Source: Bacillota bacterium (GTDB lineage Bacteria; Bacillota; Clostridia; Lachnospirales; Lachnospiraceae). From it: a DNA stretch of 64,000 bases. Below the pieces are notes generated by a model that did not search any database, was not told the origin of the DNA, and saw only the letters and a program-made list of their open reading frames with translations. Position numbers and translations under genes: made by a program. The DNA lies in the NCBI GenBank assembly GCA_023409535.1, contig JAEYGZ010000021.1:124001-188000 (forward strand), in the 5' to 3' direction. Below are positions 9,501 to 17,432 of the stretch, piece after piece (the stretch's first letter is position 1; each line of letters begins with the position of its first letter).

Positions 9501-12500
9501 CTGATTATCCGTGATCCTCGTTAACAGGCCATTTTCATAGGCAAATGCATAATTTCTGCCGGCATAATCGGTGAGGCTTAACGGTTTGCCCTCAGAATTG
9601 ACATTGATTGTAAGGCGGTTGCCTTCCCTGTTTTCCATCCAGATCAGGTATCCGTCGGCATTAAAGCCATACTTTGTCTGATCCTTCATGGTTAATAGGT
9701 ACGTTCCGTCTTCCTGCTTTACCAAAGTATTTCTTGAGAAGCTGGAGGTGAAGGTTCCGTCCTGATTTAGCGTAAAGGTTTCCTGACTGCCGTCAGGGAG
9801 CTTAACAAGCTTGATACCTTCCAGCTCTTCATGGTCCGTAATCCTGCCCTCATAATTGAACGTCCATCCTTTGCCAAGTATTCGTGCTGCATCCATATCC
9901 TGGGAGTTATAGGTTCTTGCAAACGTTAACACATCATCCAGGCAGTTCACACTCAGGTCAGTGAATTGCTTGGAATAATTACCCGTGGGGGAATAATTGC
10001 CTTCTCCGCTTGACAATTTATTTGATAATAGCAATTCAGATCCCAGATATGGAGTGTATATAACACGGATATCTTCACTATCGTTCCATTTAAACAATAT
10101 GATTTTCTCACCAGGGCAATTCATTTCCGGCATGATGATTGGAGGATAATCACTATTATCTCCAGGAACGGCTATGCCAAATCCCGGTCCGTAAACTGAA
10201 TTCCAGTAATTATATGAAAGGTCTACCTCCGCATAATCAGTGCCAATATCGATATATACTGCAGCAATACCATTATTCTGAAATGAATTATACTTTATAC
10301 TTATATCCGCTAGAGGTTCATCATTTATACTTCTTATGTATATACCATACCAGCAACTTTTAATTTTGGAATTATATAGTTTTAAATTGGTATTTAGAAT
10401 ATCCATGCCTATCTGTGCATATTTTAAATTCAGGTAATTGGCACTCAATTTCCCACCATAAGAAGAAATTCCTAACCAATACAGGAATTCATCCTCTATC
10501 CCGCTTCCACCATATTGTGGATCGTAATATGAGGTCAAAGTGATGGGATTTTCTTGCGTTCCCTCGATATTCAGTTTACCATCGGCATCAATAAAACCAC
10601 CATTTTCAAATAGGAAAATAACACCGGGAGATATTGTTAATGTACTGGTGCTTGTTACATAAATATTAAATGTAACATAAGTATTTTTAGGAATTACGAT
10701 ATCATTTCTGACATATCCAAATAAAAAGATATGATCCGAGATATAATTTCCATCAAAGGTATTATTTACCAATTGTATGAGAATCTCTGAATTCTTTATA
10801 CCTTCAAGATTAACCTCTACCGGATATTCTCCGTTATTTTTTATAACGTTATTCTCAATATTCAATATACTGTTGCCGGAATCATATATACTGATACCGG
10901 AGGATGAAGCATTTTCAATCAAATTATCCCTAATTGTAATTATTCCAGTATTGACATTGGAAGTGCCGATTCGACTTGCTCCTCCGCCTCCCGATGATGA
11001 TAATCTACCGATACGAATATTATCTTCAAGGGATGATCCATTGATCGTTGAATTGAGTATTGTTACATCATTGCCCGGTATAATTACAATACCGTTTTGA
11101 ATAAAACTGTGTATTTCAGAATTATTCAAATAAACAACACCCTGTGCATATAACGCACAATGAATTTCGTCATATTCAAACCCATAACCCCCATATTTAA
11201 TCTTTATGTTGTCACCCCTGAATTCTCCGGTGCTTTCAATATTTATTCCATCCCAGTAATCCTCGGCTGCTGCAATCCCGTTTCCGCCGTATTCCGTATC
11301 CTTCATTGACGAAAATATGATGTCCTTTTCCGATGTTCCCTCCGCCGTCATTCTACCGTAGACATCAATATAACCATAAGTGCCAAGCCCCAGCATTACG
11401 GTTCCGGGTAATATACGAAAGATGTATTCATCAGGAACGGTGATCTTCCCGAATGCATAACGATTTTCATTTAACGTAATATCTGTTATCAATTCGCCAT
11501 ACAGATAGACATCATCAGTAAATTGGTTGCCGCTGCTGCTATTATCGTATATACCTGAAATCGCAACAGACGACCGAACACCTGATAAATCAATAATAAT
11601 CGGACATTCTGCATTATTTTCGATCAGGTTACCGGTAACAGTAAAATCACTTCCTCCCATGCCATAGATACCAATACCGGAAGCGGAGGAATTACTTATT
11701 GTATTATTTACAATTGTAATAGTTCCGGCATCTTGTTCTTTTATAATTGCGATGTTATCATACTGTGATCCCCGGATGAATGAATTTTGTATTATAATAT
11801 CTTTTCCGGAGGTTATTCGTATTCCCTGCTGTGCTGATGCGTCTATCTCAGAATGGTTTAGGGATAATTTCCCCTGCACATATAATTCACATAAGGTGGC
11901 AAAATCCTCCTCCGAGTAATAGCCGCCGTACCTTACCTTTATGTAATCAGCCGTAAGCTCTCCGGTATCATTGACCGTGATTTCACGCCAGCAGTCTGTC
12001 GCATCATTCACTCCGCTGCCGCCGTATTCCGGATCTTTCTCGGAGGTAAAGACGATGGGAAGCTCCTCGGTACCCTCCGCAACCAGGCTTCCGGCAACAA
12101 CCATTTCTATTCCCGGGGCAAACTTAATCAGTGTTCCCGGTACGATTTGCAGCAGTGTGCCCTGAGCCACCGTAAGATTGCCCTGGACATAATAATATCC
12201 GTTGGATTTATCCCAAACCGTATTCTGATTTATCGTCCCTTCAGGAATCACAACATACGGAGCCTTTAATATAGAGTCACTCCATAATCCTTTCCTCTCC
12301 CCTGCTACCGCTCTTACTCTATAATTATTTACGGTAACCGTGTCTATACCGTCATGGGTATAGGATATCCCTTCAACAATCCCAACTACGGTTCCATTAA
12401 TTTCAATTTCATAAGTCAATGCTCCTTCCACCGCATCCCAGGTCAGCTCAATCGTTGTATTATCAATAATGGATGCAGTGAGATTACAAACTTTACCCGG

Positions 12501-13784
12501 AGCTGTCATTACGGATGTACTGTCGCTCCAATCGCCGGTATCAGAGCCGTCAATCGCTCTTACCTTATATTCATACAACGTATTCGGAAGAATGGGAGTA
12601 TGAAGATAGGTGGTAACATTGCCTACATTGATTACTTCTCCGTTAACGCTGAGCTCATATTCTTTTGCCCAGGGGACTTCGGTCCAGGATATCATCACAT
12701 CTGTCTCACCGGTGATTGCTCCGGTAATGGAAGGCCTCTCCATCAAAATCATGTAGAATGCCGCTTCACTTGCTTCCGAAACATTACCTGCCTCATCCCG
12801 CGCTCTTACCATGAAATTATATTCCGTACCCGCTTCCGTATCCATAACGGTATAGGTAGTTTCACCTGTTGTAGAACCAATCAGTATCGAATCCCTGTAG
12901 ATATCATAGCCCGTCACTCCCACATTATCCATAGAGGCATCCCAGGAAATAATAATGGATGCTCCGGATACTGCTGCCACCACATTGCCCGGGGCAGTCG
13001 GCGCCTGGATATCCGGCAGCGCCACAGTTTCTGCGTTATTAGCATTCGGTAAATTATCTGATACCTCTTTATCCGGTACCGTCGGGGCCTGAGCATCACC
13101 TGATGTATCATCCGGAATTACGGACACAGGAATAGACGCCTCCGACAGATTACCGGCCGCATCGTAAGCCCTGATTGTATAACTATAATAATCCTCCCTA
13201 GTCAAGAGACTGTCTGTATAGACCATCTCTTCAGATGTTCCAATTTCAACATTATTTCGATAAATACGGTAACCTATGACTCCCACATTATCGCTTGAGG
13301 GAGCCCATTCCAGATCAATTACTGATCCCGAGATAATTGTTGCTTTTACATTCGCCGGTACCGCCGGGGCCTGAGTATCTGCCTCGACTGTATCCAGGAC
13401 CTCAAAACTTTTTACCGCTCCTGATTTATCTGCTGCACCGGATAGAATGATATCTTTCTGTGATTTTTCATTTGATACCCTCTCCCCTGCAGTATCAGAC
13501 TTAACCGAAAACGCATTAACTTGCGCATTCCGGATATCAGCCGCTTTTGATGAAATACCTTCCTCTTCAGGATAATTCGCAGGCGCATAGGAACCGGCAT
13601 ATGCAACATTCTGCTTAATAGTTACTAAATCCGACGATACAACTGACTCGATGACCGATACCAGAATAATAAATAAAGCAATTAATTGCTTTATTCGTAT
13701 GTAATATATTGATTTATGTGTATATGATGTTATTAAATTGAAGAATTTTGAAACGATTCTATTGCATTCTCTATTATTTTTCAT
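3501..13784 (-). CDS. Giant secreted RHS-repeat polymorphic toxin with colicin D-like C-terminal nuclease
   Basis: 3427 residues. Order: basic N-terminus with a hydrophobic export segment (33-50, possible signal cleavage near AYA 61-63); four fibronectin III domains (about 139-225, 258-345, 348-428, 429-506); a right-handed beta-helix region with repeated 'ITSGKDIIIQNS'-type rungs (about 515-1220); an RHS-associated entry domain (about 1225-1305); a long run of YDxxGN repeats (about 1310-3000); the RHS core ending in DPTGH (about 3000-3104); a peptidoglycan-binding-like module (about 3120-3190); a linker; and a 91-residue tip (3337-3427). The tip has KHAGDFG (His3343), TYR (3379-3381) and GWK (3408-3410), the pattern of the colicin D tRNase domain, in which the KHA histidine is catalytic. 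It resembles Bacillus WapA in plan but is larger. RBS AGGAGGA at 13789-13795. The immunity candidate follows 17 bases later. The tip activity is predicted from motifs. Confidence 0.88.
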   Translation of the reverse strand: MKNNRECNRIVSKFFNLITSYTHKSIYYIRIKQLIALFIILVSVIESVVSSDLVTIKQNVAYAGSYAPANYPEEEGISSKAADIRNAQVNAFSVKSDTAGERVSNEKSQKDIILSGAADKSGAVKSFEVLDTVEADTQAPAVPANVKATIISGSVIDLEWAPSSDNVGVIGYRIYRNNVEIGTSEEMVYTDSLLTREDYYSYTIRAYDAAGNLSEASIPVSVIPDDTSGDAQAPTVPDKEVSDNLPNANNAETVALPDIQAPTAPGNVVAAVSGASIIISWDASMDNVGVTGYDIYRDSILIGSTTGETTYTVMDTEAGTEYNFMVRARDEAGNVSEASEAAFYMILMERPSITGAITGETDVMISWTEVPWAKEYELSVNGEVINVGNVTTYLHTPILPNTLYEYKVRAIDGSDTGDWSDSTSVMTAPGKVCNLTASIIDNTTIELTWDAVEGALTYEIEINGTVVGIVEGISYTHDGIDTVTVNNYRVRAVAGERKGLWSDSILKAPYVVIPEGTINQNTVWDKSNGYYYVQGNLTVAQGTLLQIVPGTLIKFAPGIEMVVAGSLVAEGTEELPIVFTSEKDPEYGGSGVNDATDCWREITVNDTGELTADYIKVRYGGYYSEEDFATLCELYVQGKLSLNHSEIDASAQQGIRITSGKDIIIQNSFIRGSQYDNIAIIKEQDAGTITIVNNTISNSSASGIGIYGMGGSDFTVTGNLIENNAECPIIIDLSGVRSSVAISGIYDNSSSGNQFTDDVYLYGELITDITLNENRYAFGKITVPDEYIFRILPGTVMLGLGTYGYIDVYGRMTAEGTSEKDIIFSSMKDTEYGGNGIAAAEDYWDGINIESTGEFRGDNIKIKYGGYGFEYDEIHCALYAQGVVYLNNSEIHSFIQNGIVIIPGNDVTILNSTINGSSLEDNIRIGRLSSSGGGGASRIGTSNVNTGIITIRDNLIENASSSGISIYDSGNSILNIENNVIKNNGEYPVEVNLEGIKNSEILIQLVNNTFDGNYISDHIFLFGYVRNDIVIPKNTYVTFNIYVTSTSTLTISPGVIFLFENGGFIDADGKLNIEGTQENPITLTSYYDPQYGGSGIEDEFLYWLGISSYGGKLSANYLNLKYAQIGMDILNTNLKLYNSKIKSCWYGIYIRSINDEPLADISIKYNSFQNNGIAAVYIDIGTDYAEVDLSYNYWNSVYGPGFGIAVPGDNSDYPPIIMPEMNCPGEKIILFKWNDSEDIRVIYTPYLGSELLLSNKLSSGEGNYSPTGNYSKQFTDLSVNCLDDVLTFARTYNSQDMDAARILGKGWTFNYEGRITDHEELEGIKLVKLPDGSQETFTLNQDGTFTSSFSRNTLVKQEDGTYLLTMKDQTKYGFNADGYLIWMENREGNRLTINVNSEGKPLSLTDYAGRNYAFAYENGLLTRITDNQERTVQYIYTDGFLTKVIDPEGSVTLYTYDSAGYLSEIRDDNNELIEAVAYDTTGEYVKVDYIIDSYGNRYTYTYDTVNGNTMITDSNGNSTTQRYDSSYSVTETVDSEGITTKTVYFDDDGVNKYGEISSATDRNGNTTLYERDDRGNIIKIVNPDASYQLFTYDLNNNLTSKREEAGNYTYYIYDATGTYLLKEIRPLNGTDAYSSAEDQGKYAITEYTYYNDSVYGCKGLVMSVTDPEGNITTYTYDSYGNVKTSADAEANITEYAYNPGGQMISTLSPKGELTRYTYDNNGNLKSEISAGGETTLYFYDKMGRLVQQISPNISQTAQSGDVGCRYEYYSSGELKTVTDPEGNTTAYTYDIYGNLQSETEPNGCIYWYEYDTLNRIIAEYVQNSAGGPKTLLKSYSYAILSDKKTQKTEKMALNSTETAITTYIYDYAGRLVKQVNPDGGILITVYNTNGTIYSETDARDKTTYYTYDGLNRLVKQWTPFENNKYTYSAVSYDKNSNKTAEIIGTESVSLWGTPYVLLAASYEYDGNNRVITKIDPAGGTTTYQYDADGNIIRKSVSFNEDTSKVTEYMYNHLGKVETMSQYVDSNDIYGNTVSSGETVLVTTYTYDANGNVLTMTAPDGTMTAYEYDDLDRPVAQTVQGLDEYGHPAQITTSTTYDYAGNVLSTTDANGSTTRNTYNARGLLVKKVDAEGGVTAYDYDNAGRLTMTVTPGNYKEDTALTGMNRAVYTYDAMGRVILEQDIYYDKAAGAWRTIHGKAYQYDKNSNLIKELDALGYESGTGSTIADKINTGYGTIHTYNDANLLITTLTPVSRDNGLTYDVRYTYDAAGRKISEINEKGIVLSYEYDHAGRLTKTTVTDTTESIIGQTTYDAMGNILTQTDGNGNTTTYTYNRLGLVKTRTTPGDTSILSDATVYQYDEMGRQAYQKDSQGREVIVTYNHNGQVLTRTERKEDGTQSITVSNAYDRNGNLRFTTDANGVITEQEYDGLNRLVRTSLTVGETEQATVYTYDKNGNQLTTTDWLGNVCTKEYDGLNRLVKETDPYGITIEQYEYNNNHVQVKAIDALGNETIYAYDKNNRLISTTDPEGNRSSQTYDNVGNIATKTDGNGNVTGYAYDALNRLVKVTNAEGEATSYTYDINGNMLTKKDGKGNTVTYAYNAANLLQTETDAGGAEESYTYDVDGKIKKKTDKNGSTVTYAYDIHGNLLTETAEGAGSIGDMEYTYTYDANGNMLTMTDGTGTTRRTYDELGRVLTKTVPKIGTVTFIYDMTENAPAGSHRERATDPKGNITVKEYDKTGRLAKVIAGSDTVTYTYYTNGSRKSVTYNDGTREEYTYNANHQIETLINKRADGSILDSYTYTYDGAGNQLTKHEIISGVEKGTTTYTYDELNRLLTVTEPAGRSTAYEYDEAGNRTKETVVIRNTVSGNPMTSVSTYTYDNRNRLTDIATMVDNVLTKTTGYTYDNNGNQLTMTITAASSVTTTGNTYDVHNQLIRVVTGDGTVINNTYNAEGYRTGKDVGEEKTHYLYENDKVVLEVYENGSQKAWSIYGTNLLVRVADTEEYRYLYNGHADVTALITREGTIAATYYYDAFGNIQESTGNVDNSILYAGYQYDEETGLYYINARMYDPVTARFLQMDTYRGDPKDPLSLNLYIYCGNNPIIYIDPTGHVKEKLKVDYFINASFVKTPYIQVGSAGSYVQQSEQWLKNLGYNVKVDGKFTSAEAALLVSYEANNKIRNTNGVIDNRTYSHLMVSNLKNMHKNDVKRGITTQQGLDNYYASLDNMLRQPRYQNPDYTKDYYTYNYSKLLSYFNGGVQLYTALISLYPAADAVDIATFVKDLLDYKDGDEWILATDVLALGLDAAGNFADEIVDAARTASKALKGTSKSFELPSTSFTTSKLQHEFKHAGDFGVTGNWSKATGEAYQKAIQNHINTATDVYISTYRGQDVNVYINKNTSVGAYTDLSGNYIGGWKFSSDQINFHLANGTKIK

Positions 13785-13936
13785 AAAATCCTCCTTATTA
13801 TTCCAGTATTATCTTTATATTACCTTTTCTGTAATTTATTGTATATGGAGCTTATTTCCCATTCGCATACAGCAATAACAATGGAGGGGGTAAGCACCGG
13901 CTTACCACTGTTAGATCAAGCACTGCTTCCAGGCAT

Positions 13937-13983
13937 AAAAAAAGCTCCGCAGTACGGCATAAATGCCGGTCAGCAAAGCTTTT
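13937..13983 (-). terminator. Terminator of the 14031-14501 gene
   Basis: On the minus strand AAAGCT pairs with AGCTTT, enclosing an inner GGCAT/ATGCC stem, and is followed by seven T. It separates the oxidase-fold gene from the RHS gene. Confidence 0.7.
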
Positions 13984-14030
13984 CCTCTGGTGATCAATTT
14001 TCAATACCTCAAATCATTCTCAAGATCGAC

Positions 14031-14501
14031 TTATTTCTTCATCAACCTCTTTCCGCTGATCTCATCCACGGTCAGCTCCAGTACTTCAACCATCTTCACT
14101 GCATGCTCCGGGAAGCTGTATTCCTCTTCCTCATGATATTGCTGCATCAGTATCGTCAATGCCCTAACCTTCTCTTCTTCCGGAAGGGCACGCAAAACAC
14201 CGTTACCGCAAACGCTTTCATATTCCATGGTACAGCTGGCATCGTCCCGGTATACGAGATTATGGGAGCAATCCATGGCAAATGCCACATTAGGGTTCTT
14301 CTTCATCAGCTCCAGCTTTGTACCTTCCTTCGCACAATGAAAATACAATTTGAACTTATTCCCATCATAGGCTACACCAAAGTTTAAGGGTATCACATAC
14401 GGATATTTCTCATCGTAAAAAGCCACATGGCAGGCATCGCATTTCTTTATAATTTCGTGAATTTCATTTAAATCTGTAATCTCTCTGTCTTTTCTTCTCA
14501 T
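14031..14501 (-). CDS. Pyridoxamine 5'-phosphate oxidase-fold flavin protein (NimA-like)
   Basis: 156 residues beginning MRRKDREITDLNEIHEII, followed by CHVAFYDEKYPYVIPLNF. This is the split-barrel FMN-binding family that includes NimA-type nitroimidazole reductases and many uncharacterised clostridial proteins. I chose the ATG at 14501 because GGAGGG lies eight bases upstream and the family begins here; a longer frame to 14552 lacks such a site. It stands alone between the GH31 gene and the RHS gene with its own terminator. The substrate cannot be told from sequence. Confidence 0.8.
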   Translation of the reverse strand: MRRKDREITDLNEIHEIIKKCDACHVAFYDEKYPYVIPLNFGVAYDGNKFKLYFHCAKEGTKLELMKKNPNVAFAMDCSHNLVYRDDASCTMEYESVCGNGVLRALPEEEKVRALTILMQQYHEEEEYSFPEHAVKMVEVLELTVDEISGKRLMKK

Positions 14502-14567
14502 TCTTGCCCTCCTGCGGTATCCGTTATAATTTTGCATTACTACCTGAAGCACATAACTTTTTCAGCC

Positions 14568-14630
14568 ATCACATACATTTTTTATGCATCACATACTTTT
14601 TTTCATACATCTCCACTTTTTTCATGCTTC
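14568..14630. repeat. Three imperfect AT-rich tandem repeats
   Basis: Units of about 21 bases with the core CATCACATAC followed by a T-run and ATG occur at about 14568 and 14589, and a weaker third (CATACATCTCCAC then T-run) near 14610, just upstream of the oxidase-fold gene. No function is evident. Confidence 0.45.
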
Positions 14631-14693
14631 TGTCCTGCAGTAACTATGCTTCACCAAAAGAATTAATTTTATTGCCGTCGGTAAACAAATAAG

Positions 14694-14730
14694 AACTGGC
14701 ATTACATCAATATTATCACCTGAGCCAGTT
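14694..14730 (-). terminator. Possible terminator of the GH31 gene
   Basis: AACTGGC and GCCAGTT form a 7-bp stem over a 23-base loop. On the minus strand a T-rich but interrupted tract follows. Weak by usual criteria. Confidence 0.35.
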
Positions 14731-14832
14731 ACTGTCAACGGACAGCCAAATCGTCCTACTTCAGCTGTTCTGTTCCATCCGGGGTACGCCGGTATCGCCC
14801 GCCATACGATAGCATTCCTGATAAGCTGCCTC

Positions 14833-17346
14833 CTACATACCGATCATATCAAATGCTTCATAGGAAATATCCACCTGATAATCCTTCTTCGGATTTGGAT
14901 ATTTGATCTGTACCGATTTCAACCGCTGACTGTAATACCAGCCGTACTCCGCCGCTTCAAATTTTGCACGATGCAGATAATGGGGAAGCATCCTTTCATC
15001 AACCCTAACCACGAATGGGGCCTTTTCAGGATGAATCATATCCAGATACATCCGTTCAACCTTCGTCTGATAGCTGCCCTCCTGTACAAAGCTGAGAATA
15101 GTATGAAGCCCTGCTTCCATTGTGATTTGTGTCTTAAGATAATCCCCCTGCTGATAATTCAGGGTAATACCGTCATCCTCGTATAAGGTAAACGCTCCGT
15201 CATGAGTATCCGCACAGATCAGGCAGATTCCATCCTCCTGCTGCGTCTGCAGATTATTTAGCTGATTGAGCGCCATGGGCACAATAGCACCGCCGCGGAC
15301 AAATAACGGAATACTGCTTAACTCTACCGGAACGGATATGGTTTGTCCGCCTTCATACGACGTTCTTGTATAAAAATCATAAAAGCTTTCCCCTTTCGGC
15401 AGATAGATCGATCTGGTCTGCGCTCCCTTGTCCACTACAGTTGCGACGAACAGGGAATCTCCCAGCATAAAATCCACTCCCTCTTCATAGGTGGCCTCAT
15501 CCTGCTGAAATACACTGAACACGGGCTCCATGATAGGCAGACCGGTTTCATGGGCACGTTCCATCAGGGAGTACAGATAAGGTACCAGGCGGTACCGGAA
15601 CTTGATTGCTTCTCTTATATATTCGGTGCAGTCCCCATACATCCAGGGCTCTGTCACAGTATTATCCGTATTCACGGAATGGACGGAAAAACGCGGCTGG
15701 AATATTCCGTTCTGTATCCACCTCACCAGCAGCTCGCGCTCCGGTGACGGTCCATAGAAGCCTCCCACATCACATCCCTGATTGGCGGCCCCGGAAAGGC
15801 TCATTCCTAAAATGGTTGCAATATTATACCGCAATGACTCCCAACAGGTCAGATTATCCCCCGCCCAGGTCTGTGCATACCGCTGTATACCGGCATGTCC
15901 GGAGCGGCATACGATATAAGGCCTGGTATTTTTATGCGTTTCAAGAATAGCTTCTTCTGTAATCTGGCACATGATATTTGACATAACGGATTTTAATTGA
16001 CCTATGGTTCCGCCTTTTCCTTCAAAATCACAGATACAATCCTTATCCACCAGACTGTCATATTCACAATTATCGTTCCATACGGAATTGGTGCCAAGCT
16101 CAAGCACCTGCTTTGCTAACAGCTCTTTCCATACCTGACGGGCAGCGGGTTTTGTGAAATCCGCAAAGAGGCCTTTTCCTCCCCACCAGGTTCCGATACC
16201 ATCCCCATCCCCCCGGCTGTTCTTCACAAAAATATCTGCCGCCTTCATCTGCGCAAGCTCCGGATGGACCAGCAGGATTCCGGGCTTCACATTGGGCGAT
16301 ACGCAGATTCCGCGCTTCTTCATCTGAGTAAAGAAGTCCCTTGGATCTTTAAAGCGATTCGTATTCCAGGTAAATACACACCGTTTATTGCCTTCCACTG
16401 TCTCCTGCATGGTGTAGCCGGAGGATAACTGAAAGCCATCCACAGGAATTCCTTCTTCTTTTGTTGTATCGATAAACTCCAGGATCGCAGTATCACAATC
16501 CTTCTCTAATTCCGGATAATACATGGAGGACCCCAGATACCCCAGTGCATAGCGGGGCAGCATCGCCGATTTGCCGGTGAGGTCGGTATAACGCTCTATT
16601 ACTTCCCGAATCGAAGGCCCTGCAATGAAAAACAGATCGATGTCTCCTCCGTCGGTACGGTACCGGCTGTGGGGCTTCCAGTAATTACTCTTCTCCCGCC
16701 CCATATCAAAATCACATTCATAGGTATTATGATAGAAATACCCCACTGCCTTTTTGGTTTCTTTATTCAGCTTTATGTAAAAAGGAATATGCTTATACAG
16801 TGAATCAGTCTCCTTCGGATTATATCCCATGGCATCCTTTGGACTCATGGACAGGAATTTATTTGCTTTATTAATCCTGCCTGTCTTTTCCCCAAAGCCA
16901 TAGAAATAATCTGAAGCTGACAGCTCACTGGTATGGATACGGCGGCGGTTGCTGTCCTCCAGATAAGCCAGGTCGGCGATATCCGCATGAAGCTGCGTTC
17001 CCTCATTATCATAAATGAGAATACGAAATGCTTCTTTTTCAATCACAACCTTCAGCTGCTCCCCCTGCAGCACAATATATTCCGGAAATTCCGTTATCAT
17101 CGCATCGGCAGCCACCGTTCTTCTCCTGTAGCCCTTCAATACTTCATCCATCCTGTCTTCCCAGGCTGTCAGAACCAGACTGTAGGATTCCTCTGCAAAT
17201 TCCTCATCAAAACCGGCACGAATACGTACAATGGAGTTCGTTAAAAACCAAATGCGCAATTCTACCCCGTCCGTCCTTATACGAAAAAAATCATCCTGTT
17301 TCTCCACTCCATATACCCGTGTACATATCTTCATATCAACAACCAT
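14833..17346 (-). CDS. Glycoside hydrolase family 31 alpha-glycosidase
   Basis: About 837 residues with the GH31 plan: an N-terminal beta-sandwich (to about residue 250), a TIM barrel (about 255-610) and C-terminal beta domains. The predicted nucleophile is Asp425 in VWNDNCEY and the acid/base is Asp497 in TWAGDNL. The WNDN form differs from the WxDMNE motif of classical alpha-glucosidases, so the substrate may not be maltose-like. There is no signal peptide, so it should be intracellular and act on imported oligosaccharides. It lies just after the terminator of the glycan transport operon and probably has its own promoter in 17347-17382 or is reached by readthrough. Start is uncertain between 17346 and 17334. 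Family assignment is firm, substrate unknown. Confidence 0.88.
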   Translation of the reverse strand: MVVDMKICTRVYGVEKQDDFFRIRTDGVELRIWFLTNSIVRIRAGFDEEFAEESYSLVLTAWEDRMDEVLKGYRRRTVAADAMITEFPEYIVLQGEQLKVVIEKEAFRILIYDNEGTQLHADIADLAYLEDSNRRRIHTSELSASDYFYGFGEKTGRINKANKFLSMSPKDAMGYNPKETDSLYKHIPFYIKLNKETKKAVGYFYHNTYECDFDMGREKSNYWKPHSRYRTDGGDIDLFFIAGPSIREVIERYTDLTGKSAMLPRYALGYLGSSMYYPELEKDCDTAILEFIDTTKEEGIPVDGFQLSSGYTMQETVEGNKRCVFTWNTNRFKDPRDFFTQMKKRGICVSPNVKPGILLVHPELAQMKAADIFVKNSRGDGDGIGTWWGGKGLFADFTKPAARQVWKELLAKQVLELGTNSVWNDNCEYDSLVDKDCICDFEGKGGTIGQLKSVMSNIMCQITEEAILETHKNTRPYIVCRSGHAGIQRYAQTWAGDNLTCWESLRYNIATILGMSLSGAANQGCDVGGFYGPSPERELLVRWIQNGIFQPRFSVHSVNTDNTVTEPWMYGDCTEYIREAIKFRYRLVPYLYSLMERAHETGLPIMEPVFSVFQQDEATYEEGVDFMLGDSLFVATVVDKGAQTRSIYLPKGESFYDFYTRTSYEGGQTISVPVELSSIPLFVRGGAIVPMALNQLNNLQTQQEDGICLICADTHDGAFTLYEDDGITLNYQQGDYLKTQITMEAGLHTILSFVQEGSYQTKVERMYLDMIHPEKAPFVVRVDERMLPHYLHRAKFEAAEYGWYYSQRLKSVQIKYPNPKKDYQVDISYEAFDMIGM

Positions 17347-17382
17347 ACCTTTCTTCTAATTCCCCGCATGCTGTTTGCGAGT

Positions 17383-17410
17383 AAAAAAAGAGGACGGCAG
17401 AACCGTCCCC
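17383..17410 (-). terminator. Terminator after the solute-binding protein gene
   Basis: GGACGG pairs with CCGTCC over a five-base loop and is followed by seven T on the minus strand, 23 bases past the stop. Confidence 0.88.
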
Positions 17411-17432
17411 TTTCCCTTTCAAATAGTGATAC

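Noticed and set aside
14740..14832. A short peptide gene after GH31 (19 codons with an AGGAGG-like site)
   Set aside because: The ribosome binding site overlaps the GH31 stop, spacing is long and the peptide matches nothing; more likely non-coding trailer or remnant.
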